Source: G963663495 sp963663495 (lineage in GTDB: Bacteria; Bacteroidota; Rhodothermia; Rhodothermales; Bin80). From it: DNA of 64,000 bases. The number at the start of each line of letters is the position of its first letter. The stretch's first letter is position 1. The notes under the pieces were generated by a model. The model saw only the letters and a list, made by a program, of their open reading frames with translations. It was not told the origin of the DNA and did no database searches. Below, one piece after another: positions 28,645 to 40,400 of this stretch. A program made the position numbers and the translations under genes. The DNA is taken from positions 3,968,001 to 4,032,000 of the forward strand of contig OY760427.1 of NCBI GenBank assembly GCA_963663495.1, given 5' to 3'.

Positions 28645-28822
28645 AGACAGGAAGATAGTAATGGGACTTCAACCACGAAAATAGAAGATACGCACTACTT
28701 GTCGGGGCTGGTGTGTGTATTCGTGTCTGGTCCGTGACCCGGCTCTTCTTGGTGGAATCTGCTGCGGTTTCCTGCAAGCATTGGGGTCTTTGGCAGGTAT
28801 GATTGTGATCGCCACATGTTGC

Positions 28823-28854
28823 TGAAGCAAGGCATGATTGAAGCAAGGCATGAT
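28823..28854 (+). repeat. 16-bp tandem repeat, two copies
   Basis: TGAAGCAAGGCATGAT is present twice in a row in the 270-bp gap between the GMC gene and the first methyltransferase unit. No function is evident. Confidence 0.8.
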
Positions 28855-28916
28855 ACTGATGGCAACTGCCCCACGGTTCAGCCGCCGAGTAACACTGATA
28901 CTCTCACACGCTAATA

Positions 28917-31900
28917 GTCTGACAGCACTTTCTACGCTGTCTCTTGCATAATCTCAATCCTCGTTGCTTTGCCCCCGTGTACGCTCGGTTCAGCGCACCA
29001 CTGATCGCGCAGAAGCGCCAAGTTATCAAGGATGTGATCTTCGAACCCTAATAGTTCTACCAGAACTGCCCGATCAAGCGCCTTGCGCACATCATCCCGA
29101 TACGCCTCATTTGCAGGCAAAAAGGTCATCCCGCGAATGTCGTCGAATATCTTCTCGCTCAGAATAATCTGTTGATCGCTCAGCCTTGAAGCGTCAATAG
29201 ACATCAGCTCTGGTAACCGTGATATTGTCATAATAGATCGCCCTTGCTGCTGTCGCGTACCGGTCCACCAAAAACTCACCAAACCAAGCGTGGTGTTGGC
29301 CCACAGTACAACCGCCTTCTCCCACGACTCCTGAGTAAGGAAATTGGGCCAGGCTCTACCGCCCAAGGAAGATGATTCCGTCAGGCACGCCGCCAACGCC
29401 TGCGAGTTGAGTTGGAAGTCAAGGGTATAGTGTAATCTTGACGCCCCTTCATGCCATAGCTTTGCCGCGCGTTCCCGGCATCCCGTACGACTCCTACCCT
29501 GCCCGTCCGGCTCAACAATCAATTGCCGTTCACGCCTGGTGTTGTGTGCCTTCAATATGGGATATTCCGGCAGTGCTGACAAAGGCTCAATATCAAAGGG
29601 CCCCCGCGCCCCACCGGCACTGGTAGTCCCGTCTATGTCCAAGTGATAGATCCCCCGATTACCAATATGATCCAGTGCGCAGACCGGAATAGGTTCAGCC
29701 ACCTGCATCCGTGGCAATAACAGGCTGCGTCGCTCCAAAGACTTCATAAATATCGCTAACGTAGCCTCCCGTACTCCAAGGCCGTTCCAGCCATCTGAAC
29801 GAAAGAAATTGCCCGCTTCCTGCCTCTCCGTCAGTCGAATCCTACCCGCATCCTCAGGGCTATCCACACGCCTCCTCTCTATAATACGGGCAATCGTGGC
29901 AGCTTCCAGAAGAGTCCTCGGTCGCTGAAACAAATTGGCAACAAATACCTCCCCGGGAGACTCACCGTTCGGCCCTTGAAGTGTGGCCACAACCAACACC
30001 TCTGCCATTCCCGTATCCGCTGAAAAAGCCCGGTCTGTATTGCCGTATGTCTGTATGCCGATAACAAGAATGTCACGGTAATGACGACAAAGCAGCGCAC
30101 GCGCGTTTGCCCATGCATGACCCTGCGTGAAAGAGGCTGGCAACACCATCGCCAGTATGCCACCGGAACGAAGCTTGGCATGTGCCAAATCAATGAAATT
30201 TGACGCTAATCCAGCATTCCCATGCCCCGCCGGATTAACCAACCTTTTCCGTATCTCCTTCAGCCGCACTGACATTCTCGCTTGCTCCTCATCCGTCGTC
30301 ATGAACCCGGCAAAAGAGGGAACACGAACTTCCGCCACCTCATGGTTCGTCGCCCTCGTAAACGGCGGATTCATTATCACGAGATCCATGGACCCGTGAC
30401 GCACTTCCAATACCTCCACATTCGTACCCTCCTCCTTCACCCCCTGACCATGCAACCCCGTACGACCCGTCCCGAACAACGCCCGCGTCTCATCCACCTG
30501 TATCAGATCCAACGACCCAATCGATAACCCCGCCTCCGCTCCCTGATCCCCATACGGCATGTTGATCATCCGCGTATGCCCAAACGACTCCCCCGGATGC
30601 ATCCCCGATAGCGTTGACGCCGTCAAATGTACCGCCGCCGGCATTATGTCCGCCGCCGTCAGTACCTGCTCCATCATCGCCGTGTGCAACGCACCATCAT
30701 GCCCGCCTTTACGCCGGTAACGCGACGCAATCGCATGATACGCCGCCCCCAACAATGCCCCCGTACCGCAAGCCAGATCCGCCACCCTGAGCATCGCAAT
30801 ACAGTCTGCATCCGACCAATCCACACCCAACCGGGAAACAGCTAACTCCGCCAATAGGGTAGCCGATGCCGGCAGCGTGTAAAACGTCGCCAGAAACTTG
30901 CGGTCCGTGATCAGCTGCTGAAACATGCGACCCGACAAATCCTGGATATCAATCGCACCAAAATGCTCCAACTCACCCGCCATCCTGTCCAGTCTATCTA
31001 CAATTGCCTGCGCCTCCCGCTCAGGCAAAATCCTCAACAAGTCAGACGCAAGATTGAAAATCGGCCAATAGTTGATGGCAAGAATGCGCCCCCAGTTGTC
31101 CAGCACGTTACGCTTGAGAAACGGCCCGCTCTCCGCCCTGCAGCTTGCCAGGTCCGCAACCTCCGGATGCAACCAAGCAAGCCGCATGTGAAAAATCACA
31201 GCGTTGGCCAAAATAGCCATGGCCATACGGTTGGTCTGCTCTCCCGCCTCCTGATGCAGCTTCTCCGCCAAGCGATGAAGCACATACTTCGGAGCATGAA
31301 ACTGCAAGTGCCCAGCGGCCTGGCTAACCGCATCCTCCAGAATCTTGCCGCCTCTCGCCACACGCCGCTCGGATAACGCAACTATCTCAATACAGCCCGC
31401 CAAATCGTCCAGACTTCCCTCAAGCCAGCCGCTCCTCGGCCAACGCCGGATATCATCAAACAAACCCTCACCTTCCGATGTGATCACCGCAAAGGAGTAG
31501 CGAGCCGCACGTACCGCCACCTCAAGCTGCTCCTGCGCTACCTTGCGCAGCTCCGCCGGAAGCCTGACGGCAATACACTGCTCCACCGTTTCCCCAGTAT
31601 GATGTATCATCTGACCTAATCGCGTTGTGGCGTCTGCCTCAACCGTAGCCGCCGGAGCATACTCCGTCTCTACGACGACGGTGAGCCCCTCCACCCTTGA
31701 TACAACAATGTCCGGCTGCTTCTGCTTTTCTACAAACACACCCGTCTGCTCCGCACCAACCGTCCATCCCGGATGCTTCCCTCGCAGGCACTCGGCCAGC
31801 TTCGCGTTCAGGGTCCTTTCCGTGTTCCTGGGCATGTACAGTTAGTCAGGCCTCTCTAACGTCTAAGCAAGCACAATACGGCCCCGTATCCTGTGGCAGT

Positions 31901-32245
31901 AACGGCTCCCAGAACACAACCAGGATCCACCATAACAGGATGCAGATGGACTGAATATCGTGCGTACATCGGTCGGAAAATCTGGATCCGAAAAGCCAAG
32001 CTAATATGCCAGAGCCTCGCAAAGTGTCCCAGACAATGGTGCAGCGACTAACCTGCGTCTGTAAGAAAACAAAACCAGACGCAAAATGATGGACATAGAG
32101 ATGACGCTTTACCAGTTCAGCGCTTAGGTTCTGCCACCAACTGCATAGATTATTTAGCTTTAACGGGCGATGGTCACGCTGGCAACAATTGCCTCCAATG
32201 GCGAAGCCGCGTACAGAAAAGCATCGGCAGTCTCACAATTAGTGA
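28917..32245. repeat. Tandem unit 1 (3,329 bp) carrying the methyltransferase gene
   Basis: First of three direct repeats. It starts at GTCTGACAGCACTTTCTACG just past the gene's 3' end and finishes at AATTAGTGA. The gene occupies most of it, followed by about 410 bp of non-coding DNA upstream of the gene. The unit differs from units 2 and 3 at a few bases, mostly in the last quarter of the gene and in CCAGACGC versus CCGGGCGC in the spacer. Confidence 0.92.
28932..31835 (-). CDS. Adenine-specific DNA methyltransferase-like protein, copy 1
   Basis: 967 aa. N6-adenine methyltransferase motifs are visible: motif I VADLACGTGALLGAAY (D353) and motif IV DLVIMNPPF (N489). An N-terminal segment (QPDIVVSRVEGLTVVVETEY) could be a degenerate PD-(D/E)xK-type nuclease fold, which would make this a single-chain Eco57I/type IIG-like enzyme; that is inference. 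The last 250 residues have no catalytic motif and are the likely target-recognition part. No separate restriction, specificity, BREX or DISARM gene lies nearby. Copy 1 differs from copy 2 at four residues, all C-terminal (R for T in GGRAWPN, IM for RL before TISRLPEL, E for D in LLGFEDH). Confidence 0.8.
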   Translation of the reverse strand: MPRNTERTLNAKLAECLRGKHPGWTVGAEQTGVFVEKQKQPDIVVSRVEGLTVVVETEYAPAATVEADATTRLGQMIHHTGETVEQCIAVRLPAELRKVAQEQLEVAVRAARYSFAVITSEGEGLFDDIRRWPRSGWLEGSLDDLAGCIEIVALSERRVARGGKILEDAVSQAAGHLQFHAPKYVLHRLAEKLHQEAGEQTNRMAMAILANAVIFHMRLAWLHPEVADLASCRAESGPFLKRNVLDNWGRILAINYWPIFNLASDLLRILPEREAQAIVDRLDRMAGELEHFGAIDIQDLSGRMFQQLITDRKFLATFYTLPASATLLAELAVSRLGVDWSDADCIAMLRVADLACGTGALLGAAYHAIASRYRRKGGHDGALHTAMMEQVLTAADIMPAAVHLTASTLSGMHPGESFGHTRMINMPYGDQGAEAGLSIGSLDLIQVDETRALFGTGRTGLHGQGVKEEGTNVEVLEVRHGSMDLVIMNPPFTRATNHEVAEVRVPSFAGFMTTDEEQARMSVRLKEIRKRLVNPAGHGNAGLASNFIDLAHAKLRSGGILAMVLPASFTQGHAWANARALLCRHYRDILVIGIQTYGNTDRAFSADTGMAEVLVVATLQGPNGESPGEVFVANLFQRPRTLLEAATIARIIERRRVDSPEDAGRIRLTERQEAGNFFRSDGWNGLGVREATLAIFMKSLERRSLLLPRMQVAEPIPVCALDHIGNRGIYHLDIDGTTSAGGARGPFDIEPLSALPEYPILKAHNTRRERQLIVEPDGQGRSRTGCRERAAKLWHEGASRLHYTLDFQLNSQALAACLTESSSLGGRAWPNFLTQESWEKAVVLWANTTLGLVSFWWTGTRQQQGRSIMTISRLPELMSIDASRLSDQQIILSEKIFDDIRGMTFLPANEAYRDDVRKALDRAVLVELLGFEDHILDNLALLRDQWCAEPSVHGGKATRIEIMQETA

Positions 32246-32260
32246 GTCTGACAGCACTTT

Positions 32261-35164
32261 CTACGCTGTCTCCTGCATAATCTCAATCCTCGTTGCTTTG
32301 CCCCCGTGTACGCTCGGTTCAGCGCACCACTGGTCGCGCAGAAGCGCCAAGTTATCAAGGATGTGATCGTCGAACCCTAATAGTTCTACCAGAACTGCCC
32401 GATCAAGCGCCTTACGCACATCATCCCGATACGCCTCATTTGCAGGCAAAAAGGTCATCCCGCGAATGTCGTCGAATATCTTCTCGCTCAGAATAATCTG
32501 TTGATCGCTCAGCCTTGAAGCATCAATAGACATCAGCTCTGGTAACCGTGATATCGTCAATCTGGATCGCCCTTGCTGCTGTCGCGTACCGGTCCACCAA
32601 AAACTCACCAAACCAAGCGTGGTGTTGGCCCACAGTACAACCGCCTTCTCCCACGACTCCTGAGTAAGGAAATTGGGCCAAGCCGTACCGCCCAAGGAAG
32701 ATGATTCCGTCAGGCACGCCGCCAACGCCTGCGAGTTGAGTTGGAAGTCAAGGGTATAGTGTAATCTTGACGCCCCTTCATGCCATAGCTTTGCCGCGCG
32801 TTCCCGGCATCCCGTACGACTCCTACCCTGCCCGTCCGGCTCAACAATCAATTGCCGTTCACGCCTGGTGTTGTGTGCCTTCAATATGGGATATTCCGGC
32901 AGTGCTGACAAAGGCTCAATATCAAAGGGCCCCCGCGCCCCACCGGCACTGGTAGTCCCGTCTATGTCCAAGTGATAGATCCCCCGATTACCAATATGAT
33001 CCAGTGCGCAGACCGGAATAGGTTCAGCCACCTGCATCCGTGGCAATAACAGGCTGCGTCGCTCCAAAGACTTCATAAATATCGCTAACGTAGCCTCCCG
33101 TACTCCAAGGCCGTTCCAGCCATCTGAACGAAAGAAATTGCCCGCTTCCTGCCTCTCCGTCAGTCGAATCCTACCCGCATCCTCAGGGCTATCCACACGC
33201 CTCCTCTCTATAATACGGGCAATCGTGGCAGCTTCCAGAAGAGTCCTCGGTCGCTGAAACAAATTGGCAACAAATACCTCCCCGGGAGACTCACCGTTCG
33301 GCCCTTGAAGTGTGGCCACAACCAACACCTCTGCCATTCCCGTATCCGCTGAAAAAGCCCGGTCTGTATTGCCGTATGTCTGTATGCCGATAACAAGAAT
33401 GTCACGGTAATGACGACAAAGCAGCGCACGCGCGTTTGCCCATGCATGACCCTGCGTGAAAGAGGCTGGCAACACCATCGCCAGTATGCCACCGGAACGA
33501 AGCTTGGCATGTGCCAAATCAATGAAATTTGACGCTAATCCAGCATTCCCATGCCCCGCCGGATTAACCAACCTTTTCCGTATCTCCTTCAGCCGCACTG
33601 ACATTCTCGCTTGCTCCTCATCCGTCGTCATGAACCCGGCAAAAGAGGGAACACGAACTTCCGCCACCTCATGGTTCGTCGCCCTCGTAAACGGCGGATT
33701 CATTATCACGAGATCCATGGACCCGTGACGCACTTCCAATACCTCCACATTCGTACCCTCCTCCTTCACCCCCTGACCATGCAACCCCGTACGACCCGTC
33801 CCGAACAACGCCCGCGTCTCATCCACCTGTATCAGATCCAACGACCCAATCGATAACCCCGCCTCCGCTCCCTGATCCCCATACGGCATGTTGATCATCC
33901 GCGTATGCCCAAACGACTCCCCCGGATGCATCCCCGATAGCGTTGACGCCGTCAAATGTACCGCCGCCGGCATTATGTCCGCCGCCGTCAGTACCTGCTC
34001 CATCATCGCCGTGTGCAACGCACCATCATGCCCGCCTTTACGCCGGTAACGCGACGCAATCGCATGATACGCCGCCCCCAACAATGCCCCCGTACCGCAA
34101 GCCAGATCCGCCACCCTGAGCATCGCAATACAGTCTGCATCCGACCAATCCACACCCAACCGGGAAACAGCTAACTCCGCCAATAGGGTAGCCGATGCCG
34201 GCAGCGTGTAAAACGTCGCCAGAAACTTGCGGTCCGTGATCAGCTGCTGAAACATGCGACCCGACAAATCCTGGATATCAATCGCACCAAAATGCTCCAA
34301 CTCACCCGCCATCCTGTCCAGTCTATCTACAATTGCCTGCGCCTCCCGCTCAGGCAAAATCCTCAACAAGTCAGACGCAAGATTGAAAATCGGCCAATAG
34401 TTGATGGCAAGAATGCGCCCCCAGTTGTCCAGCACGTTACGCTTGAGAAACGGCCCGCTCTCCGCCCTGCAGCTTGCCAGGTCCGCAACCTCCGGATGCA
34501 ACCAAGCAAGCCGCATGTGAAAAATCACAGCGTTGGCCAAAATAGCCATGGCCATACGGTTGGTCTGCTCTCCCGCCTCCTGATGCAGCTTCTCCGCCAA
34601 GCGATGAAGCACATACTTCGGAGCATGAAACTGCAAGTGCCCAGCGGCCTGGCTAACCGCATCCTCCAGAATCTTGCCGCCTCTCGCCACACGCCGCTCG
34701 GATAACGCAACTATCTCAATACAGCCCGCCAAATCGTCCAGACTTCCCTCAAGCCAGCCGCTCCTCGGCCAACGCCGGATATCATCAAACAAACCCTCAC
34801 CTTCCGATGTGATCACCGCAAAGGAGTAGCGAGCCGCACGTACCGCCACCTCAAGCTGCTCCTGCGCTACCTTGCGCAGCTCCGCCGGAAGCCTGACGGC
34901 AATACACTGCTCCACCGTTTCCCCAGTATGATGTATCATCTGACCTAATCGCGTTGTGGCGTCTGCCTCAACCGTAGCCGCCGGAGCATACTCCGTCTCT
35001 ACGACGACGGTGAGCCCCTCCACCCTTGATACAACAATGTCCGGCTGCTTCTGCTTTTCTACAAACACACCCGTCTGCTCCGCACCAACCGTCCATCCCG
35101 GATGCTTCCCTCGCAGGCACTCGGCCAGCTTCGCGTTCAGGGTCCTTTCCGTGTTCCTGGGCAT
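32261..35164 (-). CDS. Adenine-specific DNA methyltransferase-like protein, copy 2
   Basis: 967 aa, near-identical to copies 1 and 3, with motifs I (DLACGTG) and IV (NPPF) intact. The upstream spacer of this copy is interrupted at 35428 by the IS1380-type element, about 260 bp before the start codon, so its upstream context differs from the other two copies. Function as for copy 1. Confidence 0.8.
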   Translation of the reverse strand: MPRNTERTLNAKLAECLRGKHPGWTVGAEQTGVFVEKQKQPDIVVSRVEGLTVVVETEYAPAATVEADATTRLGQMIHHTGETVEQCIAVRLPAELRKVAQEQLEVAVRAARYSFAVITSEGEGLFDDIRRWPRSGWLEGSLDDLAGCIEIVALSERRVARGGKILEDAVSQAAGHLQFHAPKYVLHRLAEKLHQEAGEQTNRMAMAILANAVIFHMRLAWLHPEVADLASCRAESGPFLKRNVLDNWGRILAINYWPIFNLASDLLRILPEREAQAIVDRLDRMAGELEHFGAIDIQDLSGRMFQQLITDRKFLATFYTLPASATLLAELAVSRLGVDWSDADCIAMLRVADLACGTGALLGAAYHAIASRYRRKGGHDGALHTAMMEQVLTAADIMPAAVHLTASTLSGMHPGESFGHTRMINMPYGDQGAEAGLSIGSLDLIQVDETRALFGTGRTGLHGQGVKEEGTNVEVLEVRHGSMDLVIMNPPFTRATNHEVAEVRVPSFAGFMTTDEEQARMSVRLKEIRKRLVNPAGHGNAGLASNFIDLAHAKLRSGGILAMVLPASFTQGHAWANARALLCRHYRDILVIGIQTYGNTDRAFSADTGMAEVLVVATLQGPNGESPGEVFVANLFQRPRTLLEAATIARIIERRRVDSPEDAGRIRLTERQEAGNFFRSDGWNGLGVREATLAIFMKSLERRSLLLPRMQVAEPIPVCALDHIGNRGIYHLDIDGTTSAGGARGPFDIEPLSALPEYPILKAHNTRRERQLIVEPDGQGRSRTGCRERAAKLWHEGASRLHYTLDFQLNSQALAACLTESSSLGGTAWPNFLTQESWEKAVVLWANTTLGLVSFWWTGTRQQQGRSRLTISRLPELMSIDASRLSDQQIILSEKIFDDIRGMTFLPANEAYRDDVRKALDRAVLVELLGFDDHILDNLALLRDQWCAEPSVHGGKATRIEIMQETA

Positions 35165-35427
35165 GTACAGTTAGTCAGGCCTCTCTAACGTCTAAGCAAG
35201 CACAATACGGCCCCGTATCCTGTGGCAGTAACGGCTCCCAGAACACAACCAGGATCCACCATAACAGGATGCAGATGGACTGAATATCGTGCGTACATCG
35301 GTCGGAAAATCTGGATCCGAAAAGCCAAGCTAATATGCCAGAGCCTCGCAAAGTGTCCCAGACAATGGTGCAGCGACTAACCTGCGTCTGTAAGAAAACA
35401 AAACCGGGCGCAAAATGATGGACATAG

Positions 35428-37281
35428 ATCTTCCTTATTCATAAGGGAGTTAAGTGGCGGGGAATCGTCGTTTAATATTATGGTGTAAGATGTTGACTAT
35501 ACACGGGGTGAATGGACTCTTCCGCGACGCTAAATCGCTTAGAAACCCCAATACCCATTCACCCTGTAACACACCCGATGCAAGATCCCAAATCCAACCT
35601 TCTGTTCGCTTGCCAGTTCAATAAATCCACTAAAGTTGTACGCTCCAAGACCGATAATCTAACATCGGATGCCGGCGTCATTCCTATGCGCCTGCTCATG
35701 GTGATCAGCACCTTGGCATGCCGACTCGCTTCCGTGCTTAAGGACAATCGGTCCCAAGCTCGGATTACGCATAGCCTTGAGGAGTTAGTGCGGCAGTACC
35801 TGCTGCAACATGTGCAGGGGTGGGGACGTCAATCAGATGCGGACAAGCTTCGAAGGGACCCCGCCATGCGCGTGGCCACTTCTTCCAAAAGGGGTATGGA
35901 GGCTTTACAGGACGATAGGTCCCTGGCATCCCAGCCAACCATGTCTCGCTTCGTTCACATGTTGGCCGGGAAAAAGAATTTCAAGAAGTTGCGCCTTTTT
36001 GCAGAGACATTCGCCATGGAGCACCTGCTGCAGCGTGGTGGCGGGAAGCGCCGCCCCGAGGTAGTCTTTGATGTGGACGGTGTACCGGTAGATACGCATG
36101 GCAAGCAGCAGGGCAGCAAGTGGAACGGGTATTATAAGCGCACCATCTTTCTGCCCCTTATCGCCATATGCGGTGAGTCGGGCGACATGTTGGGGGCGGA
36201 ATTGCGAGGGGACACGCAGAATGTGGTGAAGGACTGCTACGGTTTCATTCGACGCATTGGGCTGGCATTGCGTGAACATGTGGCCGACAAGGTCATTGTC
36301 CGATTGGACGCAGGCTTCAACAGTGGAGAGTTATGTGCTAAGCTGGAGAACGACCGTATCGGCTATGTGATGCGTCCGAAAGGAAACGATGTGATTGACG
36401 GGCTTGCGGCGCCTCATTTGGAGGGTGATCAGCCGTCGGACGAATGCTACCATGAACTGCGCTACCGTGCAAAGTGCTGGTCCGTAGAGCGTCGTGTGGT
36501 GCTCGTGGTTGATCCGGTGCCGGGAGAGCTTTCCCCGCGGCATTTCTATCTGATCACCGATCTGGATGCAGAAGCCTATCCGGCAGAGCAGCTTGTGAAT
36601 CTGTACAGGAAGAGAGGAAAGGCGGAAAAGCACTTCGGGGAGCTGAATGCGGCTTGCTCCATGGCGCTGTCTTCGGTTCCCCGTCCGAAGACACACTATA
36701 CTATAAGGGCCGGCCTGTAGCGCGGGAGCAGGAAGAGTCGGAGCAGGAAGCCGAAATCCGAGCCGAGAACGAGGTCCTGCTACAGGTATACCTTCTGGTG
36801 TATCAGCTCATGCATGTGGGGCGCTGCCTTATGCGGGAGCCTGACGAATCCCAGATAAGTCTGAGCACCTATCGCGAGCGTGTACTCAAGGTGGGGGCCC
36901 GCTTCGTACAACACGCGCGCAACATCGTTATCCACATTGCCGCCAGCGCAGATGCTGCATGGGAGCAATTTTGGCGACGTTATTGTCAACTCACATGGAT
37001 CACGCTTCCCTTGAAGAGCTAGCCAAGTCATATTTGCGCCTGCGCTTCGACACCGCAGGCGCCCAACGCGGAAAGCGAAGGTAGGCAGAGGTGTGTCTAC
37101 CCGACAGACGTCTTCCCAAAATCTCGGTAATGTGACCGCTATCGTGTCGGGAAAAAGGCCTAAACTGGTGTTTTGAGCCCCTCTCATGGTCGTCCCTACG
37201 TATGAACAACGCACAATCGGTCCTGCAGGTACCGAAACAGCACTTTTAGACCAGAACAGGGTACGACATGAACATTGTAGG
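35428..37281 (+). mobile_element. IS1380-family insertion with 4-bp ATAG duplication
   Basis: 1,854 bp inserted into the spacer of methyltransferase unit 2. ATAG lies at 35424-35427 and again at 37282-37285; removing the insert restores the spacer as seen in unit 1 (GACATAGAGATGACGC). One transposase gene, broken by a frameshift, fills most of it. The termini do not show a long inverted repeat by eye. Confidence 0.8.
35512..37022 (+). pseudogene. IS1380-family transposase, frameshifted near its C-terminus
   Basis: The first 400 residues match IS1380 transposases: DADKLRRDPAMR, LASQPTMSRF, catalytic D in FDVDGVPVDTHGKQ, D in IVRLDAGFNSGE, and E in RKRGKAEKHFGELN. The frame then changes near 36690 (after SSVPRPKTHY). 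The family C-terminus (VYLLVYQLMH, SLSTYRERVLKVGARFVQHA) continues in a second frame to 37022. Nothing resembling a slippery site with a downstream structure is obvious, so a disabling single-base change is more likely than programmed frameshifting. Confidence 0.82.
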
Positions 37282-37432
37282 ATAGAGATGACGCTTTACC
37301 AGTTCAGCGCTTAGGTTCTGCCACCAACTGCATAGATTATTTAGCTTTAACGGGCGATGGTCACGCTGGCAACAATTGCCTCCAATGGCGAAGCCGCGTA
37401 CAGAAAAGCATCGGCAGTCTTACAATTAGTGA

Positions 37433-40400
37433 GTCTGACAGCACTTTCTACGCTGTCTCCTGCATAATCTCAATCCTCGTTGCTTTGCCCCCGTGTACGC
37501 TCGGTTCAGCGCACCACTGGTCGCGCAGAAGCGCCAAGTTATCAAGGATGTGATCGTCGAACCCTAATAGTTCTACCAGAACTGCCCGATCAAGCGCCTT
37601 ACGCACATCATCCCGATACGCCTCATTTGCAGGCAAAAAGGTCATCCCGCGAATGTCCTCGAATATCTTCTCGCTCAGAATAATCTGTTGATCGCTCAGC
37701 CTTGAAGCATCAATAGACATCAGCTCTGGTAACCGTGATATCGTCAATCTGGATCGCCCTTGCTGCTGTCGCGTACCGGTCCACCAAAAACTCACCAAAC
37801 CAAGCGTAGTGTTGGCCCACAGTACAACCGCCTTCTCCCACGACTCCTGAGTAAGGAAATTGGGCCAAGCCGTACCGCCCAAGGAAGATGATTCCGTCAG
37901 GCACGCCGCCAACGCCTGCGAGTTGAGCCTGAAGTCAAGGGTATAGTGTAATCTTGACGCCCCTTCATGCCATAGCTTTGCCGCGCGTTCCCGGCATCCC
38001 GTACGACTCCTACCCTGCCCGTCCGGCTCAACAATCAATTGCCGTTCACGCCTGGTGTTGTGTGCCTTCAATATGGGATATTCCGGCAGTGCTGACAAAG
38101 GCTCAATATCAAAGGGCCCCCGCGCCCCACCGGCACTGGTAGTCCCGTCTATGTCCAAGTGATAGATCCCCCGATTACCAATATGATCCAGTGCGCAGAC
38201 CGGAATAGGTTCAGCCACCTGCATCCGTGGCAATAACAGGCTGCGTCGCTCCAAAGACTTCATAAATATCGCTAACGTAGCCTCCCGTACTCCAAGGCCG
38301 TTCCAGCCATCTGAACGAAAGAAATTGCCCGCTTCCTGCCTCTCCGTCAGTCGAATCCTACCCGCATCCTCAGGGCTATCCACACGCCTCCTCTCTATAA
38401 TACGGGCAATCGTGGCAGCTTCCAGAAGAGTCCTCGGTCGCTGAAACAAATTGGCAACAAATACCTCCCCGGGAGACTCACCGTTCGGCCCTTGAAGTGT
38501 GGCCACAACCAACACCTCTGCCATTCCCGTATCCGCTGAAAAAGCCCGGTCTGTATTGCCGTATGTCTGTATGCCGATAACAAGAATGTCACGGTAATGA
38601 CGACAAAGCAGCGCACGCGCGTTTGCCCATGCATGACCCTGCGTGAAAGAGGCTGGCAACACCATCGCCAGTATGCCACCGGAACGAAGCTTGGCATGTG
38701 CCAAATCAATGAAATTTGACGCTAATCCAGCATTCCCATGCCCCGCCGGATTAACCAACCTTTTCCGTATCTCCTTCAGCCGCACTGACATTCTCGCTTG
38801 CTCCTCATCCGTCGTCATGAACCCGGCAAAAGAGGGAACACGAACTTCCGCCACCTCATGGTTCGTCGCCCTCGTAAACGGCGGATTCATTATCACGAGA
38901 TCCATGGACCCGTGACGCACTTCCAATACCTCCACATTCGTACCCTCCTCCTTCACCCCCTGACCATGCAACCCCGTACGACCCGTCCCGAACAACGCCC
39001 GCGTCTCATCCACCTGTATCAGATCCAACGACCCAATCGATAACCCCGCCTCCGCTCCCTGATCCCCATACGGCATGTTGATCATCCGCGTATGCCCAAA
39101 CGACTCCCCCGGATGCATCCCCGATAGCGTTGACGCCGTCAAATGTACCGCCGCCGGCATTATGTCCGCCGCCGTCAGTACCTGCTCCATCATCGCCGTG
39201 TGCAACGCACCATCATGCCCGCCTTTACGCCGGTAACGCGACGCAATCGCATGATACGCCGCCCCCAACAATGCCCCCGTACCGCAAGCCAGATCCGCCA
39301 CCCTGAGCATCGCAATACAGTCTGCATCCGACCAATCCACACCCAACCGGGAAACAGCTAACTCCGCCAATAGGGTAGCCGATGCCGGCAGCGTGTAAAA
39401 CGTCGCCAGAAACTTGCGGTCCGTGATCAGCTGCTGAAACATGCGACCCGACAAATCCTGGATATCAATCGCACCAAAATGCTCCAACTCACCCGCCATC
39501 CTGTCCAGTCTATCTACAATTGCCTGCGCCTCCCGCTCAGGCAAAATCCTCAACAAGTCAGACGCAAGATTGAAAATCGGCCAATAGTTGATGGCAAGAA
39601 TGCGCCCCCAGTTGTCCAGCACGTTACGCTTGAGAAACGGCCCGCTCTCCGCCCTGCAGCTTGCCAGGTCCGCAACCTCCGGATGCAACCGAGCAAGCCG
39701 CATGTGAAAAATCACAGCGTTGGCCAAAATAGCCATGGCCATACGGTTGGTCTGCTCTCCCGCCTCCTGATGCAGCTTCTCCGCCAAGCGATGAAGCACA
39801 TACTTCGGAGCATGAAACTGCAAGTGCCCAGCGGCCTGGCTAACCGCATCCTCCAGAATCTTGCCGCCTCTCGCCACACGCCGCTCGGATAACGCAACTA
39901 TCTCAATACAGCCCGCCAAATCGTCCAGACTTCCCTCAAGCCAGCCGCTCCTCGGCCAACGCCGGATATCATCAAACAAACCCTCACCTTCCGATGTGAT
40001 CACCGCAAAGGAGTAACGAGCCGCACGTACCGCCACCTCAAGCTGCTCCTGCGCTACCTTGCGCAGCTCCGCCGGAAGCCTGACGGCAATACACTGCTCC
40101 ACCGTTTCCCCAGTATGATGTATCATCTGACCTAATCGCGTTGTGGCGTCTGCCTCAACCGTAGCCGCCGGAGCATACTCCGTCTCTACGACGACGGTGA
40201 GCCCCTCCACCCTTGATACAACAATGTCCGGCTGCTTCTGCTTTTCTACAAACACACCCGTCTGCTCCGCACCAACCGTCCATCCCGGATGCTTCCCTCG
40301 CAGGCACTCGGCCAGCTTCGCGTTCAGGGTCCTTTCCGTGTTCCTGGGCATGTACAGTTAGTCAGGCCTCTCTAACGTCTAAGCAAGCACAATACGGCCC

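Larger units (their letters stand above)
32246..37432. repeat. Tandem unit 2, interrupted by an IS1380-type element
   Basis: Direct repeat of unit 1. Its span is 5,187 bp; subtracting the inserted 1,854 bp and the 4-bp target duplication gives exactly 3,329 bp, the length of unit 1. The junctions to units 1 and 3 are seamless (AATTAGTGA followed by GTCTGACAGC). Confidence 0.92.

Noticed and set aside
36654..37022. Programmed frameshifting in the IS1380 transposase
   Set aside because: No slippery heptamer with a downstream structure is evident near 36690, and members of this family normally have one open frame.
28932..40351. Repeated antisense open frames of 60-137 codons across the three methyltransferase copies
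   Set aside because: They recur only because the underlying gene is repeated, have no protein-like character, and lie opposite a gene with clear catalytic motifs.
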